A stretch of 62,656 bases of DNA from Nitrospirota bacterium (GTDB lineage Bacteria; Nitrospirota; Nitrospiria; Nitrospirales; Nitrospiraceae), in assembly GCA_028876065.1 (NCBI GenBank), contig JAGWTI010000006.1, forward strand, positions 1 through 62,656, given 5' to 3'. Positions 39,261-50,644 of the stretch are shown here, in pieces. Below the pieces are notes generated by a model. It ran no database searches, was not told the origin of the DNA, and saw nothing but the letters and a program-made list of their open reading frames with translations. The translations under genes and the position numbers were made by a program. Positions within the stretch are counted from its first letter, which is position 1; the number at the start of each line of letters is the position of its first letter.

Positions 39261-39282
39261 GATTGCCTCTCACGGTTGATCG

Positions 39283-39576
39283 CTACCGCTCCTCAATGAT
39301 TTTCGGCACCGCAAAGTGCCCGTCTTCCCGTTCGGGCGCGTTCGCCAGGGCCTTCTCCACCGACAGGCTCGGCCGCGCCTTGTCCTCCCGAAAGACATTG
39401 GTTTGCTCCAGCACCGTGGCGGTCGGCTCCACGCCCGCGGTGTCCAGCGTCTTCAGCTGCTCCACATAGGTCAGGATCGCGCTGAGCTGCTTGCTGAACG
39501 CGTCCTGTTCCGCCTCGGTGATCTCCAGCCGCGCCAGCTTGGCCACATGCTCCACATCGGCTTTGGTAATTTTCAT
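39283..39576 (-). CDS. gatC: Asp-tRNA(Asn)/Glu-tRNA(Gln) amidotransferase subunit C
   Basis: 97 residues. Small linker subunit holding GatA and GatB. Pattern VEHVAKLARLEITEAEQDAF and the ending RPSLSVEKALANAPEREDGH-like segment is typical. Spaced 22 bases from panD. Confidence 0.94.
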   Translation of the reverse strand: MKITKADVEHVAKLARLEITEAEQDAFSKQLSAILTYVEQLKTLDTAGVEPTATVLEQTNVFREDKARPSLSVEKALANAPEREDGHFAVPKIIEER

Positions 39577-39582
39577 TTCTCG

Positions 39583-39651
39583 CCCTCAGCTTTCAGCCAT
39601 TCGCCATCAGCTTTGAAGATCGTCGTTCCTGTTGAACGCTGACGGCTTCTT
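39583..39651. repeat. Degenerate TCAGC-type intergenic repeat
   Basis: CTCAGCTTTCAGCCATTCGC on the left and TGAACGCTGACGGCTTC on the right are imperfect inverted repeats between gatC and glmS, related to the spacer at 23259. Confidence 0.55.
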
Positions 39652-39653
39652 TG

Positions 39654-41483
<1,830 letters not shown>

Positions 41484-41490
41484 AGTCCGC

Positions 41491-43134
41491 TCAGCCTTTC
41501 GTCTTTCGCTTGGCCGTATCGCTCTTCGTGAGGCGTGAAGGGTGAGGCGTGAGGGGTTGGGACTTCGCCTTACGTTTCACGCCCGACGCCTCACGGCCTT
41601 CAGCGGCCATCAGCGCCCGCCGGCGCGCCGCCCAGCCGGGACGATTGACCTGTTGAGCCCGCGCGATCGCCAGCGCGTCGGGCGGCACGTCCTTCGTCAC
41701 GGTCGAACCGGCGGCGATCATAGCCCCGCGCCCCACCGTCACCGGCGCGATAAACTGACTGTCGCTGCCCACGAACACGTCGTCCTCGATCACGGTTTCG
41801 TGCTTGTGGACCCCGTCGTAGTTGCAAGTGATCGTTCCGGCGCCGATGTTCACACCGCGCCCGATCCTGGCGTCGCCCAAATAGCTCAGATGGTTGGCCT
41901 TGGACCCCTCGCCCAGCTCCGCTTTCTTGGTCTCGACAAAGTTCCCGACTTTGGCCCCCTTCCGGAGCACCGAACCGGGGCGCAGGTGCGCGAAGGGGCC
42001 GATGGTCGCGCCTTCGTCCAGACGCGCGTCCTTCACCACGCACCCGTCTTGCACCACCACGCCGCGGGCCACCTCGCTGTTCGTAATACGGGTCTGCGCA
42101 TGGATGATACAGTCCTCGCCGATCCTGGTGCGTCCTTCCAGCGTCACGTTCGGATAGAGCACCGTGTCCCGTCCGATCTCGACGTCGTGATCGATCCACG
42201 TCGTCGCCGGGTCGCGCAACGTCACCCCCGCCTCCATCCAACGGGCGCAGATGGCTTGCCGGATGACGCGCTCCGCCGTCGCAAGCTGCTGGCGCGTGTT
42301 GATCCCCAGCGATTCCTCGGCGGAGGGCGCCGCCATCGCCGCCACCGTCAAGCCACGCTCCACCGCCAGACCGACGATGTCGGTGAGATAATATTCCTGC
42401 TGCGCATTCCGCGGTTCCAGCTTGTCCAGCGCCTCGAACAGAAAGGACCCGTCCACGACATAGGTCCCGACGTTGATCTCGCGAATCGCCGCCTCGGTTG
42501 CGGTCGCGTCCCGATCCTCCACGATGCGCAGCACCGGACCCTCGATGCCTTGCCGGACCACACGGCCGTAGCCGGACGGATCGTCCAAGAGGGCCGTCAG
42601 GATCGTGACCGTCGCCCGCTGGGATTCGTGCAACCGGAGCAGCGCCCGCAGCGTCTCCTCGCGCAGCAGCGGGGTGTCCCCGTTGAGGATCACATAGGCC
42701 GAAGCCGGCGCACCGCGCGCGCGCAGGAACGCGCCTCGGGCTTGCATCACCGCGTGGCCGGTGCCCAGTTGTTGCCGTTGCTCGGCGATCAGCACCGGAG
42801 GCGACGGATCGGCGCCGCGCCCGACATGAGCCGTCAGCCCTTTCTCGCGCCGCGCGGCGCCGCGCGCGACCGCCCGCGTCCCATTGGCCGCGCCATGGGC
42901 GTCGATCGCCGCCTTGACCTGTTCTCCCTGATGGCCGACCACCACGACCGTGCCCGCCCCGGCCAGCCGATCCGCCAGATCCAGCGCATAGAGCACCATG
43001 GGGCGGCCGGCCACCGTGTGCAACACCTTGACCTGCTTGGACTTCATCCGCTTCCCCATCCCGGCCGCCATGACGATCGCGGCCAAACCGTGGATGCGGG
43101 ATTGTGCGACTGGATGGTTGGGAGCTTGCTTCAT
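41491..43134 (-). CDS. glmU: Bifunctional GlcNAc-1-P uridyltransferase/acetyltransferase with extra loop and tail
   Basis: 547 residues, longer than the usual 450-460. Makes UDP-GlcNAc. N-terminal VMAAGMGKRMKSK, then GTGHAV and LNGDTPLL; C-terminal hexapeptide acetyltransferase helix (KVGNFVETKKAELGEGSKAN, LSYLGDARIGRGVNIGAGTI). An insert of about 25 residues rich in Arg/Ala (ARGAARREKGLTAHVGRG) sits before EQRQQLGTGH. The last 35 residues are Lys/Ser/Pro-rich and are coded by the intergenic repeat at 41526. The start at 43134 (MKQAPNHPVAQ) has no SD; the frame is open upstream. Confidence 0.93.
   Translation of the reverse strand: MKQAPNHPVAQSRIHGLAAIVMAAGMGKRMKSKQVKVLHTVAGRPMVLYALDLADRLAGAGTVVVVGHQGEQVKAAIDAHGAANGTRAVARGAARREKGLTAHVGRGADPSPPVLIAEQRQQLGTGHAVMQARGAFLRARGAPASAYVILNGDTPLLREETLRALLRLHESQRATVTILTALLDDPSGYGRVVRQGIEGPVLRIVEDRDATATEAAIREINVGTYVVDGSFLFEALDKLEPRNAQQEYYLTDIVGLAVERGLTVAAMAAPSAEESLGINTRQQLATAERVIRQAICARWMEAGVTLRDPATTWIDHDVEIGRDTVLYPNVTLEGRTRIGEDCIIHAQTRITNSEVARGVVVQDGCVVKDARLDEGATIGPFAHLRPGSVLRKGAKVGNFVETKKAELGEGSKANHLSYLGDARIGRGVNIGAGTITCNYDGVHKHETVIEDDVFVGSDSQFIAPVTVGRGAMIAAGSTVTKDVPPDALAIARAQQVNRPGWAARRRALMAAEGREASGVKRKAKSQPLTPHPSRLTKSDTAKRKTKG
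41526..41596. repeat. CCTCACG-type repeat read as the GlmU tail
   Basis: GAGGCGTGAAGGGTGAGGCG on the left and TTTCACGCCCGACGCCTCAC on the right are imperfect inverted repeats. The glmU frame runs through it and codes the extra Lys/Ser/Pro-rich tail. Confidence 0.6.
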
Positions 43135-43174
43135 AGTGCGTCGAACATCATGCCATCGCCAAATCAACACACGC

Positions 43175-43852
43175 CTAGGAGATCGGCACCTCCACACCGG
43201 GCCGTTCGACGGAGGACGGGACCGCATTGGGCTGCACGACCGCCGGCATGGACGGCGACGGCTGATAGAGCCCGCCCGAGACGATCAGCTTCATGGCTTC
43301 TTCCACGCTGATCTCCAACGAGACCACCTCTTTCTCGGGCACCAGCAAAAAATAGCCGGACGTCGGATTCGGCGACGTGGGCACGTACACGTTCAACAAC
43401 GGCTCCGTGGAAATCTGCTGCACTTCCCCCTTGGTCATGCCGGTGACGAACGCAAAACAATAGTGGCCGTTCTTGGGAAACTGGATCAGCACGACGCGAT
43501 TGTATTTCTCCCGCTCCTTGAAGGACAGGATGTCCATCATGGCTTTGAGGGTCGCATAGATGCCGCGGACCACCGGCACCCGGTGCAGCCAGTCTTCCCA
43601 CAGCTTGACGACCTGCCCGCCGATGATGTTGGTCGCCAGCAGACCGGTGGTGAAAATCAACGCGATCAGCGTCAGGATACCGAGCCCAGGTACGTAGGAA
43701 TCCGGGATCACGAACTTCGCGAGCACATCCCCCAGGATCCCGTCCACCGTCAGGAACAGGGTCTTCAAAATGAGCACCGTCCCCCAGATGGGGGTGATGA
43801 CCAACAACCCCGTCAGGAAGTAGCGTTTGAGGGAGGCTCTGAGTGTCTTCAC
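43175..43852 (-). CDS. DUF502-family membrane protein
   Basis: 225 residues from a GTG start. Basic N-terminus then two membrane helices (YFLTGLLVITPIWGTVLIL and GLGILTLIALIFTTGLLATN), a cytoplasmic region PVVRGIYATLKAMMD and VVLIQFPKNGHYCFAFV-type core typical of DUF502. Role unknown. The last 30 residues are Pro/Val-rich. Separated from glmU by 40 bases. Confidence 0.87.
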   Translation of the reverse strand: MKTLRASLKRYFLTGLLVITPIWGTVLILKTLFLTVDGILGDVLAKFVIPDSYVPGLGILTLIALIFTTGLLATNIIGGQVVKLWEDWLHRVPVVRGIYATLKAMMDILSFKEREKYNRVVLIQFPKNGHYCFAFVTGMTKGEVQQISTEPLLNVYVPTSPNPTSGYFLLVPEKEVVSLEISVEEAMKLIVSGGLYQPSPSMPAVVQPNAVPSSVERPGVEVPIS

Positions 43853-43978
43853 CGGGGTGCGCTCCTTGCGGCCTCATCATACAGTCTTCCACAGGGCGTC
43901 GCAAGCCTTTTCTTGCTATTTTCAAGCACTTGGAATAGGATCGCCCACCTGATCTGCAGGGAGATTTTGAGGGGGAAC

Positions 43979-44683
43979 ATGGGCGGGAACCGGGGGGCCA
44001 AACGAGGCCTGTTGATTACCTTCGAGGGGGTCGAAGGCAGCGGCAAAAGCACCCAATGTGCGAGGCTGGCCAAGCGCCTCCGGGAAGCCGGCCATCGGGT
44101 GTTGGAAACCAGGGAACCGGGAGGGACCCCGTTGGCCGAACGAATCCGCTCCCTGTTTCTCGGCACAGCCGCCGGCTCGGCCCCTACCGAGCCGATCACG
44201 CCGGAGAGCGAAGCCTTGCTGGTGTTCGCCTGCCGCAGCCAACATGTCGCCCATGTGATCGCGCCGGCCATCAGCAACGGGGTGATCGTCCTCTGCGACC
44301 GCTTCATGGATTCCACCCTCGCCTACCAAGGCTATGGACGCGGCCTGGAGGTGCAGCACCTGCGCCGCCTCAACCACTTTGCCACCAAGGGGCTCGTGCC
44401 CGCGCTGACGCTGCTCTTCGACCTCCCGGCTCAAACAGGCCTGGCCAGGCGAAAGCGCAACGATCTGGAATTGAACCGGCTCGATCGGGAAACCAAGCGC
44501 TTCCATGAGCGCGTCCGTCGGGGCTTTCTCGCGCTGGCCGCCCGAGAGCCGCGCCGCGTCAAAGTGTTGGATGCTCGCGCCGCCCCCGACGACATCGAAG
44601 CGGAAGCCTGGACATTGGTCCGTCGCTTGCTGGCCCGTCGTTCGGCGAAACCGACCCGACCGGCCACGCGAAAGGTTCGCTGA
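43979..44683 (+). CDS. tmk: Thymidylate kinase
   Basis: 234 residues; ATG at 43979 with SD GAGGGGGA; the open frame upstream is antisense of DUF502/glmU. Phosphorylates dTMP. P-loop TFEGVEGSGKST, ETREPGGTPLAERIR (LID/DRX), CDRFMDSTLAYQGYGRG. A Lys/Arg-rich C-terminal tail of about 20 residues is extra. The holB gene starts one base after the stop. Confidence 0.96.
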   Translation: MGGNRGAKRGLLITFEGVEGSGKSTQCARLAKRLREAGHRVLETREPGGTPLAERIRSLFLGTAAGSAPTEPITPESEALLVFACRSQHVAHVIAPAISNGVIVLCDRFMDSTLAYQGYGRGLEVQHLRRLNHFATKGLVPALTLLFDLPAQTGLARRKRNDLELNRLDRETKRFHERVRRGFLALAAREPRRVKVLDARAAPDDIEAEAWTLVRRLLARRSAKPTRPATRKVR

Positions 44684-44684
44684 C

Positions 44685-45716
44685 ATGCCGTTCAGCCAGC
44701 TCATCGGACACGATCGGCCCAAAGCCATCCTCAAGGCCTCGATTCTCCACGATCGGGTCGCCCACGCCTATCTGTTCCACGGAGAAGAAGGCATCGGCAA
44801 GAAACTGGCCGCCATCCTCTTCGCCCAAACCGTCAACTGCGACACGCCCTACGGAAGCCAGGGGCCCGATGCCTGCGGCACCTGCCGGGCCTGCACCCAG
44901 ATCGACGCGCGGACGCACCCCGATTTTCTGGTGATCGAACCGGACCGCGAGATGGCCAATCCCCAGATCAAGATCGAACAAGTCCGCCAATTGGAAGAAC
45001 AGATCGTCTATCGCCCGCTGGTGAGCCCCTGGAAAATTTATCTCCTCGACGATGCGGATCGGCTGACCCAGGGCGCCGCCAACGCGCTGCTGAAAACCCT
45101 GGAGGAACCGGCCGCGCACAGCCTGTTCCTGCTGGTCAGCAGCAGACCCTCCGCCCTGCCGACCACCGTCCGCTCGCGCTGCCAGAGCATCCGCTTCGTG
45201 CCGCCGGCCAAAACCCAGGTCGAGGCGGCCCTGATTACGCAGCGGGATCTGCCTCCGGACGACGCGCATTTTCTCTCGATGCTCGCCCAAGGCCGGATCG
45301 GATTGGCGCTGCGAACCGACTTGGCCGAGGCCCGCAAACAGCAGGACGAGTTTTCTTCCCTCACCAACCCTGCCACCCTGCGCTCCATCTCGACGATTTT
45401 GACCGTGGCCGAGTCGCTCCACAAATCGGACCGGGTGCTCGAAGCCTTGGAATGGCTGGCGCGGTGGGGCCGGGACCTTCTGTTGGTCCGGATGGGCGCC
45501 GATCCGGAGCATCTGCTGAACCGGGACCGTCTTCCGGACCTGCAACGGGCCGCTTCAACCGTCCAGCCTCAGCTGCTGGTCCAGGTACTGGAGGAGATCC
45601 AGACCGTCGAACGCCACGCCGGACGAAACCTGAACTTGCAACTGGCCCTGGAGCAAATTCTCCTGCATCTGCGCGATGCGGTCGCCCCGCCGGCCCTCGC
45701 CGGTCCTGCCCGCTAA
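44685..45716 (+). CDS. holB: DNA polymerase III delta-prime subunit
   Basis: 343 residues. Clamp-loader subunit. P-loop-like GEEGIGKK (with Lys after), four-Cys zinc module around CDTPYGSQGPDACGTCRAC, LLDDADRLTQGAANALLKTL (Walker-B region) and SRC arginine-finger motif RSRCQSIRF. Usual partner of tmk in bacteria. ATG 4 bases from the tmk stop. Confidence 0.94.
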   Translation: MPFSQLIGHDRPKAILKASILHDRVAHAYLFHGEEGIGKKLAAILFAQTVNCDTPYGSQGPDACGTCRACTQIDARTHPDFLVIEPDREMANPQIKIEQVRQLEEQIVYRPLVSPWKIYLLDDADRLTQGAANALLKTLEEPAAHSLFLLVSSRPSALPTTVRSRCQSIRFVPPAKTQVEAALITQRDLPPDDAHFLSMLAQGRIGLALRTDLAEARKQQDEFSSLTNPATLRSISTILTVAESLHKSDRVLEALEWLARWGRDLLLVRMGADPEHLLNRDRLPDLQRAASTVQPQLLVQVLEEIQTVERHAGRNLNLQLALEQILLHLRDAVAPPALAGPAR

Positions 45717-45757
45717 TCTAGCTTTCGAGGCCGTCTCCCTGCTATCTTGGGCACGAT

Positions 45758-47767
45758 ATGCCGAAGACCTTCTACATCACGACGCCGATCTATTACGTCA
45801 ACGACGTGCCCCATATCGGGCACGCCTACACGACCGTCGCCGCCGATGTGCTGGCTCGTTATCGGCGACTCCGCGGCGACGACGTGTTTTTCCTGACCGG
45901 CCTGGACGAGCATGGACAAAAAGTCCAGCAGGCTGCGGCCAAGGCGGGCATCGCTCCCCAAGACCATTGCGACCGTCTCGCCCCCCAGTTCAAAAAGCTC
46001 TGGCTCAAACTGAACATCTCAAACAATGGCTTCATCAGAACCACAGATACCGGGCACAAACGAGTCGTGCAACGATACCTTCAACAGCTGCACGACAAGC
46101 AATTGATCTATAAGGCAGATTACACCGGATGGTACTGCACGTTCGACGAACGGTTCTGGACCGAGAAAGATGTCGCGGATGGGCTTTGCCCGGATTGCAA
46201 ACGCCCGGTCGATCGACTCAGTGAACACAATTACTTTTTCAAGATGGGGCAGTATCAGGATCGTTTGATCGACTACATCAAATCCCACGAAAACTTTATC
46301 CGCCCCGAGTCGCGCCGCAACGAAGTGTTGGGGTTTCTTCAGACCCAAAAACTCGGGGACCTCTCCATCTCACGGCCGAAATCTCGACTCTCGTGGGGCA
46401 TTGAACTGCCATTCGATCAGGACTACGTGACCTACGTCTGGTTCGATGCCCTCGTGAACTACATGTCCGCTTTGGAGTACCTTCGCCCGGAGCCCTTGGT
46501 CGCTCGCTTCTGGCCCGCAGATGTGCATTTGGTCGGCAAGGATATCCTCACGACCCACGCGGTCTACTGGTCCACCATGCTCATGGCCCTGGAGCTGCCC
46601 CTGCCCCAGACCATCTTCGCCCACGGCTGGTGGACGGTGAACGGCGAGAAGATGTCTAAGAGCCGCGGCAATGTGGTGGACCCCTATGCCATTGTGGATG
46701 AATACGAATGCGGCGTAGACGCCTTCCGGTACTTTCTCCTGCGCGAGGTGCCCTTTGGCCACGACGGAGACTTTTCCATACAGGCTTTGTCGCGACGGAC
46801 TAATAGTGACTTGGCCAACGGTATCGGCAACCTCCTCAGCCGCACATTGACCATGATTGACCGCAATTGTGATGGCGCTATTCCTGATGTGTCCCAGGAC
46901 TACATCGAGAGTGCGCATCAGAAATACCCCCTTCTCCTTAACGCAAAACAACAGCTTCTTGCCTTGGAGAAACATCTCGATGGGCTCTACGCGAGTTTTG
47001 AATTCAACGATCTACTTCTTAACATCGCAAGCCTAGCTACCATTGTTGACATATTTATCGATCAACATGAGCCCTGGAGGCTTGCAAAAGATCCTGGCAA
47101 GCGTACGGAACTCAATACTGTCTTGTACACCGCAGCAGAATGTCTGCGAATCTTGAGCCTGTACATCTATCCCGTCATGCCGAACACTGCAAAGAGTATT
47201 GCTGAGCAGTTAGGACTTGATGTCAATTGGGGTTCGCCGCTCTTGAGCCAAGAGATTAAGTGGGGCGAACTGCAATGCGGAACAAAGATACGAAAGGGCA
47301 GCGCCCTTTTCCCCCGTATCGAATCGAAAACACAAGGAGCAAAGACCGTGAGCGACTCAGCCGCTTCCTCTCAACCGACTCCCGTAACGTCGACAGCATC
47401 TACCCCCGCTCCCCAAGCACCCACGCCCGCACCATCCGCGCCGGTGCAGATTTCCATCGACGAGTTCATGAAGGTTCAACTCAAGACCGCGACGGTCCTG
47501 ACCGCCGAGCGGGTACCGAAGTCCGAAAAGCTGATCAAGCTGCAAGTGGATCTTGGCGGCGAGCAGCGTCAGATCGTGGCCGGCATCGGCAAGCGCTACG
47601 AACCGGAACAGCTCGTCGGTAAACGGATCGTGATCGTCGCCAACTTAAAACCGGCCAAGCTGATGGGAATCGAATCGCAAGGCATGGTCCTGGCGGCCGG
47701 CGACAAAGATGTGGGCGGGCTGGTCACGGTGATCGAAGAGGTGCCGCCCGGCACAAAAGTGAAGTGA
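45758..47767 (+). CDS. metG: Methionyl-tRNA synthetase with C-terminal tRNA-binding domain
   Basis: 669 residues. Charges tRNA-Met. HIGH-box PHIGHAY near residue 16, zinc-like pair CPDCKRP (partner WYCTFDERFW), KMSKS in GEKMSKSRGNVVDPY, then the anticodon-binding helix bundle. An extra C-terminal EMAP/tRNA-binding OB fold (QISIDEFMKVQLKTATVL to GLVTVIEEVPPGTKVK) follows a Ala/Pro/Ser/Thr-rich linker. About 46020-47330 is clearly lower in GC than the ends and neighbours. TATCTT with a preceding TGC lies 9 bases before ATG; no SD is visible, so the message may be almost leaderless. Confidence 0.96.
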   Translation: MPKTFYITTPIYYVNDVPHIGHAYTTVAADVLARYRRLRGDDVFFLTGLDEHGQKVQQAAAKAGIAPQDHCDRLAPQFKKLWLKLNISNNGFIRTTDTGHKRVVQRYLQQLHDKQLIYKADYTGWYCTFDERFWTEKDVADGLCPDCKRPVDRLSEHNYFFKMGQYQDRLIDYIKSHENFIRPESRRNEVLGFLQTQKLGDLSISRPKSRLSWGIELPFDQDYVTYVWFDALVNYMSALEYLRPEPLVARFWPADVHLVGKDILTTHAVYWSTMLMALELPLPQTIFAHGWWTVNGEKMSKSRGNVVDPYAIVDEYECGVDAFRYFLLREVPFGHDGDFSIQALSRRTNSDLANGIGNLLSRTLTMIDRNCDGAIPDVSQDYIESAHQKYPLLLNAKQQLLALEKHLDGLYASFEFNDLLLNIASLATIVDIFIDQHEPWRLAKDPGKRTELNTVLYTAAECLRILSLYIYPVMPNTAKSIAEQLGLDVNWGSPLLSQEIKWGELQCGTKIRKGSALFPRIESKTQGAKTVSDSAASSQPTPVTSTASTPAPQAPTPAPSAPVQISIDEFMKVQLKTATVLTAERVPKSEKLIKLQVDLGGEQRQIVAGIGKRYEPEQLVGKRIVIVANLKPAKLMGIESQGMVLAAGDKDVGGLVTVIEEVPPGTKVK

Positions 47768-47777
47768 GCGAGGGCCA

Positions 47778-48632
47778 ATGCCCGTGAAACCGGCCTTGCT
47801 CCTCATCACCCTCTGCCTCGCAACCTTGTCGCCTCTGCACGCGGCCGAGGCCCCTTCGACCCCGCCCCTACCGGCCAACCAACCCAACGAGTCGGTCGCC
47901 ACCGACGTATTGGTGCGCGTCGTGGCTCACGGCGCCATGGTCCTGGGCGACGACGTGGGCGGCGCCCGGATCACGATCACGGACGTGGCAACCGGCCGAC
48001 TCCTGGCCTCGGGCCTGCAGCGCGGAGAGTCGGGGGACCAGACCCAGATCATGCGCACCCCGCGCATCATGGAGGAACCGCGCTATTCCTCCCGCCCCTC
48101 CGCTTCGTTCAGCGCCACGTTGTTTTTGGACCGGCCCACCCTGGTCGACATCGCCGTGCAAGGCCCGCTCGCCTACCCCTGGGCCATGCAACGGGCCAGC
48201 AAAACCGTGTTGCTGGTTCCCGGGCAGGCCATGAAGAACGACGGGATCGTGCTGCATCTCTACGGCTTCATCGTCCAGATCGAATCGCCGGCGCCGGGCA
48301 CCCCCTTGATCGCCAAGGAGGATGTCAAGCTGAAGGCCTCCGTCCGAACCCTCTCCGGTTCGCTGGTGCGGCCGCACGGAGACTGGGATTCCCGCAAGGT
48401 CAAGATTTACGGCGAGGTGCTGATCGGCCAACACGTGGTCGAGCAACTGCAAATGTTTTATACGGGGGACAAGAGCCGCTTCGAAGCCCCGTTCTTCGTG
48501 CCTCTGCCCACCGAAGCTCCGGACGGGATTACCTTGCGCGTGGTCGCGGCCGACGAAGCCGGAGACCATTTCGGAGTGGGAGAGGCAAAGTTTCCCGTCT
48601 TGCCGGAACGACTCAGATCTTCCAAGCCATGA
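47778..48632 (+). CDS. Secreted protein of unknown function
   Basis: 284 residues. Signal peptide KPALLLITLCLATLSPLHA, cleavage likely before EAPSTPP. A beta-rich mature part includes VGGARITITDVATGRLLASG and ESPAPGTPLIAKEDVKLKAS. No domain recognised. The stop overlaps the next start by ATGA, so it is coupled to the membrane protein that follows. Confidence 0.75.
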   Translation: MPVKPALLLITLCLATLSPLHAAEAPSTPPLPANQPNESVATDVLVRVVAHGAMVLGDDVGGARITITDVATGRLLASGLQRGESGDQTQIMRTPRIMEEPRYSSRPSASFSATLFLDRPTLVDIAVQGPLAYPWAMQRASKTVLLVPGQAMKNDGIVLHLYGFIVQIESPAPGTPLIAKEDVKLKASVRTLSGSLVRPHGDWDSRKVKIYGEVLIGQHVVEQLQMFYTGDKSRFEAPFFVPLPTEAPDGITLRVVAADEAGDHFGVGEAKFPVLPERLRSSKP

Positions 48633-50644
48633 GCGAGCCCCCACCCGCTCCCCGATGCCGTCCGGTCCCGACCTTGCTCGGCGCCGGCGCAGTTGTGGCC
48701 TTCGGCACGGCCATCCTGGCCCCCTCTCGTCTTTGGTTGCTCCTCATCCCCTTGTCGTTTTTGACTGCGCTTTATGGAGCGGGCAGGCTTCTGAGTCGGC
48801 TCGGCTCAGGCGCCTTACCGGCTATCGCCGCTCCCTCGCTCCTCCGGACCGCCTATACCTTGGGCATCGGTCTGGCCGGCCTGGCGCCTGTCGCGACCCT
48901 CTGCGCCATGAGCGGCTTGTTCCGCGTAACCGGGGCAGCAATCGTCGCCTGCTTCTCGTACGGATTATGGGCCCTATCTCGGATCGAACGGCGTTGGCTT
49001 CCTCGTAACGAGCTCATCGCCTCGCTGGCTGGCGGGGCGGTGCTGGGCGGGAGTTGGCTGATCGTCTGGCTCTGGGCCACCATCCCTCCGACTTTTTACG
49101 ACGAACTGACTTATCATCTCGTCATCCCCCAGCAGGCCCTTGCCGCAGGCCAAGACCGCCTCCTTCCCTGGGTCTATCAGACCGCCATGCCCCACGTGTC
49201 CGACCTGCTGCTGGCTTGGGGCATGGCCTTTGCCGACGAAGTTGGCGCCCGTGCCACCCACGTGAGCCTCTGGGTGCTCTGCTCCGTGGGCGCGTGGGGA
49301 TTGGCGGAAACCGTCGCGGCTTCGCGGACAGCCGGCTGGGCCGGTCCGTGGACGATCGTCGCGCTCGCCTCGTCCCCGACCCTTTGGTTCCTGGGCACCC
49401 TCTCCTTTGCAGAAACGGCCTTGACCGCCGCCATCGTCATCGCCTGCTGTGTCCTGCTCGGGACGCCTCTTAAGCCCTCCCCATGGCTGGCCCTCGGTCT
49501 GCTCCTCGGCCTAGCCGCCGGCGTCAAACTCTCCGGCTTGGCTTGGGCGGGAGCGGCGCTGCTCGCGGGCGCGATCGTGGGGTGGGCCACACGTGACCTC
49601 GCACGGGCAGGCCTCGTGGCCGTCCTCTGTGTCATACCTTGGTGGATACGGGCCTTCCTGTACACAGGGAATCCGATCTTTCCCCTGGCGTCCGATATTT
49701 TCGGCAGCCCCTACTGGAACGCGGCCAACCAAGCCCGGCTCAAAACTGAAATCCCCCCGTCCATCCAAGACATGAGCCTGGACGGATGGCTGCGGCTCCC
49801 CGTCACGCTCGTCCAACATCCGGAACAATTCGGTTCCGCCGGCGATGCGGGCCTCCTCGCGGTCACCGGCATTGGCTGCCTGGCGATCCTGCCGCTGCTC
49901 GCCAGGCTTCTTGGATGGACCGAGCAGGAGCGCCGCTGGGCGGATGCGGCGGGCGCTTTCATCTGGCTAGCAGGATTGGCCTGGCTGACCACGAGCACGA
50001 CCATCCGGTTCTTGGCTCCGGCCCTCGTGGTGGGACTGGTCGGCCTCGTTGGGATGGCCGCCCGGCTGAGCCGGCCGGTGCAGATCATCGCGGCCGTAGC
50101 GTTCGTCCTCCTGGCTCTTGTAGGAACCGCCCGTTTCATCGATCAACAGGAGAGCGCGTTTTCAGCCACCGATGTCGCCTTGGGGTGGGAGAGCGGCACC
50201 GTCTATATGGCGCGCAGGCTGGACCACGAGGCGGCGGCCCGATTCGTTCGCGAGACCGTTCCCGCCGAGGCGCGCCTGCTGCTCGTCGGCGAAGCGCGGG
50301 CCTTGTATTTCGCGAGGGAGGGAATGGCGCCCTACCCGGTCAGCGAACATCCGATGGCCAAGTGGGTGACGGAGGCTGCCTCACCGGAAGCGCTGGCCCG
50401 GCGCGTGGCCGACGAGGGGTTTACCCACGTCGTGCTCAACGTCCGCGAGTTCAAACGTCTGCATGACCAGTACGGCCTGCTGGCCTTTCACGGTCCCGAT
50501 GCTCCGACGCTGGAGCATCGCCTCAAAGAGTTCCCGCGAGCCCTGACGCCCCTCTTCTCGAAGAACGGAGTCTACGTCTTCCGGGTCGATCCGGTTCGGC
50601 GACAGGACTCCGCTGCCACGAACGACAAGGAGGTCACCCCATGA
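48629..50644 (+). CDS. Polytopic membrane protein, glycosyltransferase-39/ArnT-like
   Basis: 671 residues. About a dozen membrane helices, with a conserved acidic motif after the first group (IPPTFYDELTYHLVIPQQAL), as in PMT/ArnT-type mannosyl or lipid-A glycosyltransferases, which use polyprenyl-linked donors. The C-terminal periplasmic part is about 200 residues. Sugar and acceptor unknown. It overlaps the next gene by ATGA. Confidence 0.75.
   Translation: MSEPPPAPRCRPVPTLLGAGAVVAFGTAILAPSRLWLLLIPLSFLTALYGAGRLLSRLGSGALPAIAAPSLLRTAYTLGIGLAGLAPVATLCAMSGLFRVTGAAIVACFSYGLWALSRIERRWLPRNELIASLAGGAVLGGSWLIVWLWATIPPTFYDELTYHLVIPQQALAAGQDRLLPWVYQTAMPHVSDLLLAWGMAFADEVGARATHVSLWVLCSVGAWGLAETVAASRTAGWAGPWTIVALASSPTLWFLGTLSFAETALTAAIVIACCVLLGTPLKPSPWLALGLLLGLAAGVKLSGLAWAGAALLAGAIVGWATRDLARAGLVAVLCVIPWWIRAFLYTGNPIFPLASDIFGSPYWNAANQARLKTEIPPSIQDMSLDGWLRLPVTLVQHPEQFGSAGDAGLLAVTGIGCLAILPLLARLLGWTEQERRWADAAGAFIWLAGLAWLTTSTTIRFLAPALVVGLVGLVGMAARLSRPVQIIAAVAFVLLALVGTARFIDQQESAFSATDVALGWESGTVYMARRLDHEAAARFVRETVPAEARLLLVGEARALYFAREGMAPYPVSEHPMAKWVTEAASPEALARRVADEGFTHVVLNVREFKRLHDQYGLLAFHGPDAPTLEHRLKEFPRALTPLFSKNGVYVFRVDPVRRQDSAATNDKEVTP

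Noticed and set aside
41484-41490. glmS riboswitch/ribozyme
   Set aside because: Only seven bases separate glmU and glmS, too short for the ribozyme.
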